From Heliobacteriaceae bacterium (GTDB lineage Bacteria; Bacillota; Desulfitobacteriia; Heliobacteriales; Heliobacteriaceae): a stretch of DNA of 64,000 bases. A program made the translations under genes and the position numbers. Each line of letters begins with the position of its first letter. The first letter of the stretch is position 1. A model generated the notes under the pieces. The model saw nothing but the letters and a program-made list of their open reading frames with translations, did not search any database and was not told where the DNA came from. Shown in pieces: positions 27,641-38,324 of this stretch. Location: positions 1 to 64,000 of the forward strand of contig JAQWAU010000002.1 in NCBI GenBank assembly GCA_028707535.1, written 5' to 3'.

Positions 27641-27788
27641 TTTTATTTATACACTGTATATATAATAAGAAAATCGACCGGAATTCATTAACGAGGTGTC
27701 TAGTTACCTATATTGCTGTATACAGAAGTATACAAAGAAGGCAACTTCTAACCCGAATGAAGTGAGGAATCCCTGGGATAGGTTTCCG

Positions 27789-27828
27789 GGCGGTTGGGGG
27801 CCGCAAGTGAGCGGCGGCGCCAACCGCC
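27789..27828. repeat. Strong inverted repeat/hairpin next to the rqcH 3' end
   Basis: GGCGGTTGG (27789-27797) and CCAACCGCC (27820-27828) with nested CCGC/GCGG. Confidence 0.8.
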
Positions 27829-27840
27829 GAAGCCCGCCGT

Positions 27841-29649
27841 TTAGTTTTCCGGTACATGTTTTTTTGGTTTTACCCAGAGCGTTTTTTGGTGTTCGTAAAT
27901 AACGTAACCTGGTTTTGCTCCGGCCGGTTTCCGGACATTGCGGCGTTCTGTATAATCAATCGGCACTTTCGCGGCTTCCCGGGCCTGGCTGTAATAGGCT
28001 GCATAGGCAGCGGCTTCTTCCAGGACGTCCCTGGGCGGTTGTTGTTTGCTTCGGACCGGAATGATCACGTGACTACCCGGGATGTCCTTGGCGTGTAACC
28101 AGATATCGTTTTCGCGGGCCAGACGCATGGTTAGGTGGTCGTTTTGGCGGTTGTTGCGGCCAAGCCAGATGGTCCACCCGTCCGGACCAATGATGGTGGT
28201 TGGTTTTGGCGGTGTTACCGGTTTTTTCGCCGTTTTTGACTGTTTTTGCCGGGTCTTACCGGTCTTAGCCGGTCTTGAGCCTACTTTCTCTTTTTTAAGA
28301 TATTCGGTTTGGAGGAGTTCATGCCAGATTTCTGTGATGTCGTCCCAGCCTTCGGCTTGTTCAAGGGCGGTCAATACTGATTCGATATAAGCCAGTTCTA
28401 CACAGGTGACGTCCAGTTGTTTGGTTGCCTGGGTAATGGTTTGCCGGGCTTTGTTGTATTTGCTGAAGAAACGTTGCACATTTTCGGTTGGGGATAGGGC
28501 TGGGTCTAGTTCAAGGTGGTGGATTTGCCCCGGGTTAGCCGGATCTTCCGCGAGGCAGCAGTTGTCACGAGGGTTGACCCGGTACAGGTTTGTTAAGAGT
28601 AATTCCCCCCATTGGCGGTAGCGGAGCCCTTCTCGGGCGGTAGCGATGTCCTGCTCTTGGCCGGTTTTTTTGCGTTGGATGCGGTTCCGGGCGGCAGCCA
28701 TCCGGTGCTGCAAGGAGTTGCGCAAACCGGTCACCTTGTCCCGGCGGTTTTTGTGGCAGAAAAAAGCATCCAGGGTAGCATTAATGGTTGGTGTCACCGT
28801 TTCTTCGCTTCCTGGGTTATTTGCGGTTAAGTGGCGGAGTGGCCAGGGGGCAAAAGCTTGCGGGCAACCATTTGCCCAATAGACATAAGGAGTATACTGC
28901 CTGGTGTTTATGACGGCCAGTAAGTCCCGTAAAGCTACAATTACCCGGCTTAATTCGTAATGTCCGCAATTACCGGTGGCGATGTCTGCCGGAAGTCCGG
29001 CTAGGAAGCAGATTTCCCGGGCGGTTTCCGGGCTTAATCCGGCAAGGCTCTTTTGGATCGCCGTGGCCAGTAGTGTTTTCTCTGGTAGTTGATAGATAAC
29101 TTGGGCAAGGTTTTCTTCATTAACTGTGTCTGGTGGTAGTTTGTTTTGGGGCGGTGGAGCAATGTATTTTCGCCCCGGGAGGACTTCCCGGTGCCGGCTG
29201 ACCGCATGGGTATAGCGCCTGATGCCGTCGATGATCAGGCCGGAGGTTTTGTCCACAAGGATGAGGTTTGCGTGTTTGCCCATGATTTCCAAAATCAGCA
29301 GCTTTTCGGTAAGCCCGCCGAGTTCATCACTGGCCTCAATGTGAAAACAGACCACTCGCTCCCAGGGTTCTTGTTCAATGGCCAAAAGCCGTCCCCCTTC
29401 CAGATGCTTGCGCAAAACCATGCAGAAAAGGGGTGGTTGGGGCGGGTTCGGTTTATTTTTTTTGGTGAGGTGCAGCCGGGAATTGACTGGATGGGCGGAA
29501 AGGAGCAAACGCCAATGGCGGGGCCCTGTCCGGCCGGTCAGATGGATTTCGGTTGCTGCGGGTTGGAGGATGCGGTCAATTTTGCCGGGCAGCAAATCGG
29601 CCCTAAGTTCCGCGATAATGGTGGTAAGGGTTATACCGTCTAAAGCCAT
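27841..29649 (-). CDS. rqcH: NFACT family ribosome quality control protein (RqcH/Rqc2 homologue)
   Basis: MALDGITLTTIIAELRADLLPGKIDRI, LEIMGKHANLILVD, NDHLTMRLARENDIWLHAKDIPGSHVII. Confidence 0.95.
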   Translation of the reverse strand: MALDGITLTTIIAELRADLLPGKIDRILQPAATEIHLTGRTGPRHWRLLLSAHPVNSRLHLTKKNKPNPPQPPLFCMVLRKHLEGGRLLAIEQEPWERVVCFHIEASDELGGLTEKLLILEIMGKHANLILVDKTSGLIIDGIRRYTHAVSRHREVLPGRKYIAPPPQNKLPPDTVNEENLAQVIYQLPEKTLLATAIQKSLAGLSPETAREICFLAGLPADIATGNCGHYELSRVIVALRDLLAVINTRQYTPYVYWANGCPQAFAPWPLRHLTANNPGSEETVTPTINATLDAFFCHKNRRDKVTGLRNSLQHRMAAARNRIQRKKTGQEQDIATAREGLRYRQWGELLLTNLYRVNPRDNCCLAEDPANPGQIHHLELDPALSPTENVQRFFSKYNKARQTITQATKQLDVTCVELAYIESVLTALEQAEGWDDITEIWHELLQTEYLKKEKVGSRPAKTGKTRQKQSKTAKKPVTPPKPTTIIGPDGWTIWLGRNNRQNDHLTMRLARENDIWLHAKDIPGSHVIIPVRSKQQPPRDVLEEAAAYAAYYSQAREAAKVPIDYTERRNVRKPAGAKPGYVIYEHQKTLWVKPKKHVPEN

Positions 29650-29817
29650 GTAATGATTTCGCCTCTTTCATTTTGCGGTTACAATGTATCCATAATTAGA
29701 CTTGGTTATGTTATGATATATAACCTAAGAGTTGGAATTCGGCCTCCTTTTTCGCCCCTCATGATAGCATACGGTTTTGGTTGGGAGCAATGCGAATACC
29801 CCGGAGTAAAATAGCAT

Positions 29818-29861
29818 GGACAGGCTGTTTTGGTCATAGTTATTTATTATCAGGCCTGTCC
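29818..29861. repeat. Inverted repeat in the leader of the P-type ATPase gene
   Basis: GGACAGGC ... GCCTGTCC, perfect 8-bp stem. Confidence 0.6.
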
Positions 29862-29924
29862 CCTTATTCCGGCCGGCCAGATTAGCGGGGGACTTGTGGA
29901 TGTGGATTAAAGGAGGAAGGGAAA

Positions 29925-32699
29925 GTGGCGGAGCGGCTCCCTGGTAATCATCTGGATGTTTGTTTTGCGGAACCATGGCAGGCTTTGGATGAACCTGCTT
30001 TAAGTGAACGGTTGCATTCCGGGGTTGGCGGTTTAAGTCACCAGGCGGCCCGGCAGCGGCTAATGAACTATGGCTATAATGTTCTGCGCTCTAAGGCCAG
30101 GGTGCCTTTGTGGCTGCGTTTTTTAGCGCAATTCAAGGACTTTATGATCTTGGTATTGCTAGCCGCAACCGGAGTTTCGTTGTTATTAGGTGAAATTGCG
30201 GATGCGGTGACCATTTTGGCGATTGTTTTCCTCAATGCGGTGCTTGGGTTCATTCAGGAGTATCGGGCGGAACGCTCCCTCGAAGCGTTGAAAAAGTTGG
30301 CTGCTCCGGAAGCGCGGGTACTGCGGGATAATAGTGAACAGCGGATTCCTGCTGAAGAAATTGTGCCTGGTGATGTTGTTTTGCTGGAACCAGGTGACCG
30401 GGTGCCTGGTGATTTACGTCTGACGGAAGTAAACGCCTTGGCGGTGGATGAATCCCCTTTGACCGGGGAATCGGTACCCGTAATGAAGCAGACCGGTATG
30501 CTCCAGGCTGCCGGTTTACATCTGGCCGATCTGAGCAATATGGCCTTTTCCGGCACAACGGTTACCCGGGGCCGGGGTAAGGGATTTGTCGTGGCGACCG
30601 GGATGCGAACCCAAATGGGGCAAATCGCTGATTTGATGGACACTGTGCAGGAAGAAATCACCCCTTTACAGCGCCGCCTTGCTGAGTTGGGCAAGGCTTT
30701 AGTTGTTTTGTGCCTGGCGGTATGCACATTAGTGGTTGGGATCGGTCTTTGGCAAGGGGAACCAGTTTACCGGATGATCATGACCGGGGTCAGTTTGGCG
30801 GTGGCGGCGATCCCGGAAGGATTGCCGGCGATTGTGACGATTGCTTTGGCGATTGGCGTCCAAAAAATGATCCGGCGCCAGGCGATTATTCGCAAGCTGC
30901 CGGCTGTGGAAACCTTAGGCTGTGCTACTACCATTTGTTCGGACAAGACCGGTACCTTGACCCAAAATGAAATGACGATCCGCCGGGTCTACTTAAATGG
31001 GGAAGCGGTTTCCGTCGGCGGAACCGGTTATGATTTGTCGGGGGGATTTACCAGCCGGCAGCGGACGATCCGGAAGCAAAAAAAAGGGGGCACCGATTGG
31101 CCGGACCTGAACAATTTGCTTTTAGCCGGTCTATTATGTAATAATGCAACCTTGGCCAAACCGGGGCGACGGAATGGTAAGCGGACAACGGCGATTACCG
31201 GGGATCCGACGGAGGCGGCTTTGTTGGTTTTGGCCGCTAAAGCAGGAATTTGGCGGCATGATGTCGAAAATGAATTCCACCGCATATGGGAGCAGCCTTT
31301 TGATTCGGAAACTAAGCGGATGACGGTGGTAACGGCAAACCAGGCCGGTCAACGGTGGGTTTGTGTTAAAGGAGCTTTCGAGACAGTTCTTCCTTTGTGT
31401 GCTGCGGTACGCCGCGATGGCGTCGATGTTCCGTTAAGTGTGGCAGAAAAAGCAAGGATTGTGGCGGCTCAAGAGCGGATGGGCAAAGGGGCACTCCGGG
31501 TATTGGCAGTGGGTTGGCGGGAAGTCCCGGCAAATCTTACGAAACTGGAGCCGGCGGCCCTAGCCGAAGGCCCGCTTGTGTTTCTTGGGCTCGTTGGCAT
31601 GATGGATCCGCCCCGTGCCGGGGTGAAAGAAGCGGTGGCCCGTTGTCACCAAGCTGGGATCCGGACAGTGATGATTACTGGTGACCACCCGGTTACCGCC
31701 TTGGCGGTGGCTGGGGAATTGGGGATCAGTTCAGGGACGGGAGAAGTGATTACCGGCATTCAAATTGATGGTTTAAATGACCGTCAGCTGGCCCAAAAAG
31801 CCGAAAGAGCCGCCGTTTTTGCCCGTGTATCGCCGGTACATAAACTCCGGATTGTGCGGGCCTTGAAAGCCCGGGGCCAAGTGGTTGCCATGACCGGTGA
31901 CGGGGTGAATGACGCCCCGGCGTTGAAAGAGGCGGATATTGGTGTTGCCATGGGACGCACCGGTACTGATGTCACCAAAGAAGCGGCGGCGATGGTGCTT
32001 GCCGACGACAACTTCATAACAATTGTGGCGGCGGTTGAGGAAGGCCGGGCAATCTACGCCAATATTCGTAAATGTATCCGGTATCTCCTCTCTTGCAATG
32101 CCGGTGAGGTTCTGGTAATGTTGCTAGCCAGCATTTTGGCTTTACCGTTGCCGTTGTTGCCTTTGCACTTACTCTGGGTTAATCTTGTAACCGACGGTCT
32201 ACCGGCGATGGCGTTGGGTGTCGGGCGGGCGGAACCGGATCTAATGTACCGGCCGCCGCGACCAGCGCGGGAAAGCATTTTCGCCGGGGTTTTGGCTAAA
32301 CGAATTCTGGTCTGGGGAACCTATTGTGGCATTGTAACCCTTTTGGCTTTTGCTTGGGGGATCTACCTGGGGGATTTGCCTTTAGCCAGAACTTTGGCTT
32401 TTTGCACCTTAGTCTTTTTTCAGCTTTTTTACGTTTTCGACTGCCAAGGTGACCGTTTTTCTGTGTATACTATGGGTTTAGGCTATCCTTACCTACCAGG
32501 GGCCGTTTTGGTCTCGGCTTTAATGCAGGTAGCGGTGGTCTATTTTCCCCCGCTACAGCAGGTTTTCAAAACCGTACCTTTGGAACCGTCCCACTGGTTG
32601 GTAGTATTGTTCTTAGCCGGTGGCTGGATGGCGGCACAGGGTTTGTGGTATTTGGTTGGCCGGCCGGTAAATCGGGGGCAACCAACCACTAGTCAGTGA
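29925..32699 (+). CDS. Ca2+-type (type IIA) P-type cation ATPase
   Basis: Phosphorylation motif [53 protein letters not shown] start after AAAGGAGG. Confidence 0.95.
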   Translation: MAERLPGNHLDVCFAEPWQALDEPALSERLHSGVGGLSHQAARQRLMNYGYNVLRSKARVPLWLRFLAQFKDFMILVLLAATGVSLLLGEIADAVTILAIVFLNAVLGFIQEYRAERSLEALKKLAAPEARVLRDNSEQRIPAEEIVPGDVVLLEPGDRVPGDLRLTEVNALAVDESPLTGESVPVMKQTGMLQAAGLHLADLSNMAFSGTTVTRGRGKGFVVATGMRTQMGQIADLMDTVQEEITPLQRRLAELGKALVVLCLAVCTLVVGIGLWQGEPVYRMIMTGVSLAVAAIPEGLPAIVTIALAIGVQKMIRRQAIIRKLPAVETLGCATTICSDKTGTLTQNEMTIRRVYLNGEAVSVGGTGYDLSGGFTSRQRTIRKQKKGGTDWPDLNNLLLAGLLCNNATLAKPGRRNGKRTTAITGDPTEAALLVLAAKAGIWRHDVENEFHRIWEQPFDSETKRMTVVTANQAGQRWVCVKGAFETVLPLCAAVRRDGVDVPLSVAEKARIVAAQERMGKGALRVLAVGWREVPANLTKLEPAALAEGPLVFLGLVGMMDPPRAGVKEAVARCHQAGIRTVMITGDHPVTALAVAGELGISSGTGEVITGIQIDGLNDRQLAQKAERAAVFARVSPVHKLRIVRALKARGQVVAMTGDGVNDAPALKEADIGVAMGRTGTDVTKEAAAMVLADDNFITIVAAVEEGRAIYANIRKCIRYLLSCNAGEVLVMLLASILALPLPLLPLHLLWVNLVTDGLPAMALGVGRAEPDLMYRPPRPARESIFAGVLAKRILVWGTYCGIVTLLAFAWGIYLGDLPLARTLAFCTLVFFQLFYVFDCQGDRFSVYTMGLGYPYLPGAVLVSALMQVAVVYFPPLQQVFKTVPLEPSHWLVVLFLAGGWMAAQGLWYLVGRPVNRGQPTTSQ

Positions 32700-32741
32700 A
32701 TGATGGGCGAACAAGAAAATTAACGGAAGGGAAGCCACCGG

Positions 32742-33587
32742 ATGCAAATAGAATTTGTTAAAATGCACGGTTTGGGCAATGACTTCATTGTTGTTGATGC
32801 CCGCCGGCTTTCGATTGGACCTGATGACTGGGAATCTGTTGCCCGCCGGGCCTGTGATCGTCATTTCGGGATTGGGGCGGATGGTCTTATCCTGGTATTT
32901 TCAACAGATGAAGCGGATATCCGGTGGCGGATCCTTAACCCGGACGGCTCGGAACCGGAAATGTGCGGGAATGGGATCCGGTGTTTTGCCCGCTACGTAT
33001 TTGAAAGCGGTATCGTTAATAAACCGCAAATGACTGTGGAGACTTTGGCCGGTATTATTGTACCCGAGATTTTATTCCGGGACGGAACATTTTGGGGTGT
33101 GCGGGTGGATATGGGTAAACCCCGGTTGCAACGCACCCGGATTCCGATGACGGGACCGGCGGGAATGGTTATTAGTGAACAATTGGCGGTGGGGGACCAG
33201 CTGCTGCAGATTACCGCGGTTTCGATGGGGAATCCGCACTGCTTGGTTTATGTTGACGATGTGGAAACGGCTCCTGTGACCGAACTGGGTTCTTTATTGG
33301 AAAAACATCCGGTGTTTCCCCAGAAAACTAATGTGGAGTTTGTTCAGGTGCTCAGTCCGCAAGCAATCAAAATGCGGGTTTGGGAACGGGGCGCCGGGCT
33401 TACCCTTGCTTGTGGCACCGGGGCCTGTGCTGCGGTGGTCGGTTCGGTTTTAAACCGGTACACCGAACGGCGGGTAACGGTTCATTTGCCTGGGGGTGCG
33501 CTGGAAATTGAATGGGACAAAGCCGGCGAGCGGGTTTTTATGACCGGACCGGCGGTTGAGGTTTTTCGGGGCGAGTATTCTTTGTAG
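32742..33587 (+). CDS. dapF: Diaminopimelate epimerase
   Basis: FVKMHGLGNDFIVVDA, NPDGSEPEMCGNGIRCFARY, LACGTGACAAVV. Confidence 0.97.
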   Translation: MQIEFVKMHGLGNDFIVVDARRLSIGPDDWESVARRACDRHFGIGADGLILVFSTDEADIRWRILNPDGSEPEMCGNGIRCFARYVFESGIVNKPQMTVETLAGIIVPEILFRDGTFWGVRVDMGKPRLQRTRIPMTGPAGMVISEQLAVGDQLLQITAVSMGNPHCLVYVDDVETAPVTELGSLLEKHPVFPQKTNVEFVQVLSPQAIKMRVWERGAGLTLACGTGACAAVVGSVLNRYTERRVTVHLPGGALEIEWDKAGERVFMTGPAVEVFRGEYSL

Positions 33588-33633
33588 TTTAAGCAATTTT
33601 TACTTACTTTTTATTTGAAGGAGGAACACGTAA

Positions 33634-34809
33634 GTGATTGCCCAAGCCGAACGCATAGCGATTCTACCTCCCTATCTTTTTGCCCGGATTGAACAGCTTG
33701 TCGCTGAGGCCAAAGAAAATGGGGTTGATGTAATCAGTCTCGGGATTGGTGATCCTGATCAGCCCACACCACCCCGGATCATTGCTAAATTGATCGAACA
33801 GGCGCAAAACCCGGCTAATCATCAGTATCCCTCCTCGGTGGGCCTGTTAGCCTACCGCCAAGCAGTTGCCGATTGGTACCGGCAGCGGTTTGATGTGGAA
33901 CTTGACCCGAAGAAAGAGGTCGTTTCCCTGCTGGGTTCAAAAGAAGGGATTGCCCATATTGCGTTTTGTTATTTAAATCCGGGAGATTTATCGCTGGTGC
34001 CGGATCCTGGTTATCCGGTATACGGGATTGGCACCCTATTAGCGGGTGGTGAGCCGTACATTATGCCTTTGCGGGAGGAAAACGGCTTCCTGCCGGATCT
34101 GACGGCCATACCGGAGCCGATCGCCCGGAAAGCCAAATTGTTGTATCTCAATTATCCGAATAACCCTACCGGCGCCTTGGCTACTCGGGATTTTTTTACA
34201 GAAGTTGTGGCTTTTGCGAAAAAATATGACCTGATTGTCTGCCATGATGGGGCCTATTCGGAAATTGCCTGGGGACCGGTGAAACCTTTAAGCTTTCTGC
34301 AGATCCCCGGGGCAAAAGAAGTGGGCATCGAGTTTAATTCCGTATCCAAGACGTATAATATGACCGGTTGGCGCGTTGGTTGGGCTGTCGGGCGGGCGGA
34401 TGTCGTCGAGGCTTTGGGCCGCCTTAAATCAAACATTGATTCCGGCGTGTTTCAAGCGATTCAATATGCCGCGATTGAAGCTTTGACCGGCCCACAGGAT
34501 TGTGTTGCCGCGATGCAAGCCTTATACAAGGAGCGGGCAGTGGCCGTTGTGGAAGGACTTAATGCGATGGGTTGGCGGTTGCGGGTGCCGGAAGCAACCA
34601 TCTACGTGTGGGTTCCGGTACCGAAAGGTTTCAATTCGACTGGGTTTGCCGAATTTGTCCTGGCCAAAGCCGGGGTGGTGGTTACCCCGGGAATCGGGTA
34701 TGGTCAGTATGGCGAAGGTTATTTTCGGATCGCCCTTACGGTGGAAAAAGAACGGATCCGGGAAGCCCTTGCCCGGATGAAGGCGGCAATCGGCACAGTG
34801 GATTTTTAA
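33634..34809 (+). CDS. dapL: LL-diaminopimelate aminotransferase
   Basis: Class I/II aminotransferase with [18 protein letters not shown] and [14 protein letters not shown]; adjacent to dapF. Confidence 0.92.
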   Translation: MIAQAERIAILPPYLFARIEQLVAEAKENGVDVISLGIGDPDQPTPPRIIAKLIEQAQNPANHQYPSSVGLLAYRQAVADWYRQRFDVELDPKKEVVSLLGSKEGIAHIAFCYLNPGDLSLVPDPGYPVYGIGTLLAGGEPYIMPLREENGFLPDLTAIPEPIARKAKLLYLNYPNNPTGALATRDFFTEVVAFAKKYDLIVCHDGAYSEIAWGPVKPLSFLQIPGAKEVGIEFNSVSKTYNMTGWRVGWAVGRADVVEALGRLKSNIDSGVFQAIQYAAIEALTGPQDCVAAMQALYKERAVAVVEGLNAMGWRLRVPEATIYVWVPVPKGFNSTGFAEFVLAKAGVVVTPGIGYGQYGEGYFRIALTVEKERIREALARMKAAIGTVDF

Positions 34810-34824
34810 CTACTGTGTTGCCAG

Positions 34825-34846
34825 GGCCGGGTAGCCGGCCTTTTTT
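34825..34846 (+). terminator. Terminator after dapL
   Basis: GGCCGG-gtag-CCGGCC-TTTTTT. Confidence 0.85.
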
Positions 34847-34915
34847 CGTGCCGGTATGGGCCGGTTAAAAGAGGCCGCAGGTGGACATCCTGGGGGAAAA
34901 AGGAGAGGGGCAGCC

Positions 34916-35794
34916 ATGATTATGAGCATGACCGGCTATGGCCGGGGGGAGGCCCGCGGAGCGGGAAAACAGGTCACCGTCGAAGCTAAGGCCGTGAATC
35001 ACCGTTATGCCGATGTGGTGGTCCGGCTGCCCCGTACCTATGTTTTCCTGGAAGAGCCGATTAAACGCATCTTTTTAAACGGCATCGCCCGGGGTAGGGT
35101 GGATATTTTTGTTAACTTTGAAGCCAATGGGGAGACCGGTTTAGCCGTAAAAGTTGACAAGGAAATTTGCCTGCGATATTATAATTGTTTGAAGGACTTG
35201 GCGGAAGAGTTGGAACTTTCCTTTGATGTCGGAGTCTCCCAATTATTTAGTTTACCGGCAGTGGTTACGGTGGAAGAGCCGGAGGATGATCCGGAAGCGG
35301 TGACCAGGTTGGTAGAGGAGGCTTCCCGGCTGGCTTTAGCGGGTTTGCAGGCTATGCGGCTCCGGGAAGGGCAAGCGTTGGTCGACGATTTGTGTGGTCG
35401 TTTGGCTTTATTTGCGCAGCGAGTGCAAGCTATCGAAACAAGGGCCCCTTTTGTTTCTGCTGATCACCAGGAACGCTTGCAGGAACGTCTAAAGGAATTG
35501 CTGGGTTCAGTCCCGGTAGACCAACAACGGATCGCGATGGAAGTTGCTCTTTTCGCCGATCACGCCAGTATTACCGAAGAGCTTGTCCGTTTAGCCAGTC
35601 ATTTGGGCCAATTTCGAAAAGCTCTGCAATCGGCAGAACCCGTTGGTCGTAAATTGGATTTTCTGGTCCAGGAAATGAACCGGGAGATTAATACGATCGG
35701 GGCGAAAGCTAATGATTTGGAAATATCCAGGCAGGTAGTAGAGTTGAAAAGTGAACTGGAAAAAATCCGTGAACAGGTGCAGAATATTCAGTAG
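34916..35794 (+). CDS. YicC family endoribonuclease/stress protein
   Basis: MIMSMTGYGRGEA start and C-terminal FLVQEMNREINTIGAKAND; ATG 34916. Confidence 0.95.
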   Translation: MIMSMTGYGRGEARGAGKQVTVEAKAVNHRYADVVVRLPRTYVFLEEPIKRIFLNGIARGRVDIFVNFEANGETGLAVKVDKEICLRYYNCLKDLAEELELSFDVGVSQLFSLPAVVTVEEPEDDPEAVTRLVEEASRLALAGLQAMRLREGQALVDDLCGRLALFAQRVQAIETRAPFVSADHQERLQERLKELLGSVPVDQQRIAMEVALFADHASITEELVRLASHLGQFRKALQSAEPVGRKLDFLVQEMNREINTIGAKANDLEISRQVVELKSELEKIREQVQNIQ

Positions 35795-35857
35795 GGGTAC
35801 CAGTCATAGAATTGCAGGGAAGGGCACACCGGCGAAATAGTGCCAGGGAGGATGAAT

Positions 35858-36133
35858 ATGGACATCAAGCTGGTCAATATCGGGTTTGGCAATATCGTCT
35901 CGGCCAACCGGATTGTCGCGATTGTCAGTCCGGAGTCCGCGCCGATTAAGCGAATCATCCAGGAAGCCAGGGAACGGGCGGTTCTGGTAGATGCCACGTA
36001 TGGCCGTCGTACCCGGGCCGTGATTATTGCGGATAGCGGGCACGTAATTTTATCTGCGGTGCAACCGGAAACCGTCGCTAACCGTTTGGCGGCCAAAGAA
36101 CCAATGGTTCAGGGCGATGACGGCGTCGAGTGA
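35858..36133 (+). CDS. remA: RemA family (DUF370) regulatory protein
   Basis: [38 protein letters not shown]. Confidence 0.93.
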   Translation: MDIKLVNIGFGNIVSANRIVAIVSPESAPIKRIIQEARERAVLVDATYGRRTRAVIIADSGHVILSAVQPETVANRLAAKEPMVQGDDGVE

Positions 36134-36740
36134 AGTGACGGATATTCTGGCTTACTGGTTGGCCCGGTTAAGCCGGGGTACGCTTTTTGTTTTATCCGGG
36201 CCTTCTGGTGCAGGAAAAGGGACTCTGTGTCGGCAATGGTTAGCAAATGAACCGGATGTGCAATTATCGATTTCGGCGACTACCCGGATACCCCGTACTG
36301 GGGAAATAGATGGGGTTCATTATTACTTTTCTAACCGGGCAGATTTTGAGCAACAGGTTCGCCAGGATTGTTTTTTGGAATGGGCGGAAGTACACGGGAG
36401 TTTTTACGGGACGCCGCGCCAACCGGTGGAAAGGGCCTTGGCCGAAGGCCGGCATGTTTTACTGGAGATTGATGTCCAGGGTGGTTTGCAGGTTAAACGG
36501 TGCTACCCGGAAGCAGCTTTGATTTTCGTGCTTCCCCCATCGTTGGAGGAGTTGACCCGGCGTCTTTATTCCCGGGGGACAGACAGCCGGGAAGCGATTG
36601 AGCAACGCTTGCGGGTGGCGGTCACGGAATTTACCTATATTGAAAAGTATGATTATTGTATAATAAATGACCGGATAGAGCGGGCAGTGGCCCACCTACG
36701 GGCAATCGCGGCGGCGGAAAAAGGCCGGGTTTACCGGTGA
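36117..36740 (+). CDS. gmk: Guanylate kinase
   Basis: [27 protein letters not shown]; start uncertain, overlaps remA. Confidence 0.96.
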   Translation: MTASSEVTDILAYWLARLSRGTLFVLSGPSGAGKGTLCRQWLANEPDVQLSISATTRIPRTGEIDGVHYYFSNRADFEQQVRQDCFLEWAEVHGSFYGTPRQPVERALAEGRHVLLEIDVQGGLQVKRCYPEAALIFVLPPSLEELTRRLYSRGTDSREAIEQRLRVAVTEFTYIEKYDYCIINDRIERAVAHLRAIAAAEKGRVYR

Positions 36741-36798
36741 GGGCCGGCTCGTTATGGTCTCTAAAAGCACATAATAATAATGGAAGGAGTGTGGGGAT

Positions 36799-37008
36799 GT
36801 GAACCGGCCGTCATTGGATAGTTTAATGGGTAAAGTTGAGAGTAAATATGCCTTGGTGGTTTTAGCCGCTAAGCGGGCCCGGGAATTAACGGAAAAGGCC
36901 AACCCGTTGGTGGATGTACAGGAACATGCCAAACCGGTTAGCATTGCTTTGCACGAGATTGCGGCCGGCAAGATATATTATGATGAATTGCGGGGCGGCA
37001 TTAAGTGA
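36799..37008 (+). CDS. rpoZ: RNA polymerase omega subunit
   Basis: NRPSLDSLMGKVESKYALVVLAAKRARELTE; GTG start. Confidence 0.93.
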   Translation: MNRPSLDSLMGKVESKYALVVLAAKRARELTEKANPLVDVQEHAKPVSIALHEIAAGKIYYDELRGGIK

Positions 37009-38225
37009 CGATATCCGGTGACAACCGTTTGGCCGGCCGGCAGGTTGTAGTTGGGGTTTGCGGGGGGATTGCGGCTTATAAGGTTTGTGACCTGGTCAGC
37101 CGGTTGGCCCGGGCAGGCAGTAAAGTGCAGGTGATTATGACGCGGTCGGCAACCAAGTTTGTTGCCCCGTTGACTTTTCAGGCCCTTTCTAACCAGCCGG
37201 TGATTACGGAATTATTTGGTGAAATAAAGCAGGAGTGTGTTGCGCACGTGTCTGTCGCGGAAGCGGCAGACGTTTTTGTCGTTGCGCCGGCAACCGCCAA
37301 TATCATCGGGAAGTTGCGGGCAGGGATTGCGGATGATTTTCTGGCAACGACGTTGTTGGCGACTAAAGCACCGGTTGTCCTAGCGCCCGCAATGAATGTA
37401 AATATGTTTTCCCATCCGGCAGTCCGGGAAAACCTGACGGTGTTGCGGGAACGCGGGGTAATAATCATCGAACCGGAAACCGGCCGGTTGGCTTGTGGTA
37501 CCAGCGGTAAAGGCCGGTTGGCTCCTGTGGAGCGGATATTGGCGGGTATTCAGGAAGCCCTGGCGCTGCCCCCCTTGCTTGCCGGGTGCCGGGTACTGGT
37601 AACTGCCGGCGGTACCAGAGAGGCAATCGACCCGGTACGGTATATCACCAACCGGTCTTCAGGGAAGATGGGCTATGCTTTAGCCGGGGAAGCGGTCCGG
37701 TTTGGCGCGGCGGTTACCCTGGTGACCACCCCGACCGGATTACCGGTACCGGTTGGGGCCAAGGTAATCCCGGTGGAATCGGCCTTGGAAATGCGGGAGG
37801 TTGTCCAGGGTTTGTTCGACCAGGTCGATGTGGTGATTAAGGCGGCCGCGGTGGCGGATTACCGGCCGGCTTGCCCGGCTAAACAAAAGGTAAAGAAAAA
37901 TGCCGGCCAACTGACCATAGAATTGGTTCGGAATCCGGACATCCTGGCCGAGCTGGGCCAACGGAAACGGCACCAGGTTCTGGTTGGGTTTGCCGCCGAA
38001 ACAAATGATGTGGAAAAACATGCGCTCGAAAAGCTACACCGGAAGAACCTTGATCTTCTGGTAGCCAATGATGTTACCGCCTCGGGAGCCGGGTTCGGTA
38101 CAGATACTAATATTGTTACTCTGTATGATGCTAATGGGGGGCGGGAAGCCTTAGGCTTGTTGCCAAAAACCAAAGTTGCCTGCCGGATTTTGGAGCGGGT
38201 GGCGGCAGTGCTGCCGGCCCGTTAA
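37005..38225 (+). CDS. coaBC: Phosphopantothenoylcysteine decarboxylase/phosphopantothenate-cysteine ligase
   Basis: VVVGVCGGIAAYKVCDLVSRL, APAMNVNMFSHPAV, TAGGTREAIDPVRYITNRSSGKMGYA. Confidence 0.96.
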   Translation: MTISGDNRLAGRQVVVGVCGGIAAYKVCDLVSRLARAGSKVQVIMTRSATKFVAPLTFQALSNQPVITELFGEIKQECVAHVSVAEAADVFVVAPATANIIGKLRAGIADDFLATTLLATKAPVVLAPAMNVNMFSHPAVRENLTVLRERGVIIIEPETGRLACGTSGKGRLAPVERILAGIQEALALPPLLAGCRVLVTAGGTREAIDPVRYITNRSSGKMGYALAGEAVRFGAAVTLVTTPTGLPVPVGAKVIPVESALEMREVVQGLFDQVDVVIKAAAVADYRPACPAKQKVKKNAGQLTIELVRNPDILAELGQRKRHQVLVGFAAETNDVEKHALEKLHRKNLDLLVANDVTASGAGFGTDTNIVTLYDANGGREALGLLPKTKVACRILERVAAVLPAR

Positions 38226-38324
38226 GTTGCCCTCTTGTATTTCGTGCTTATCCTTGATAATCTAGGAATTGACGACATAATCGGGTTAATTTGCGGTTGT
38301 GCACCTGTAAAGGAGGAGCCTTTA

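Noticed and set aside
27696-27902. 68-aa plus-strand ORF near the rqcH end, with a possible TTGTCT-17-TATATA promoter
   Set aside because: Runs through the palindromic element and antisense into rqcH; the promoter overlaps the better minus-strand promoter. No protein-like pattern.
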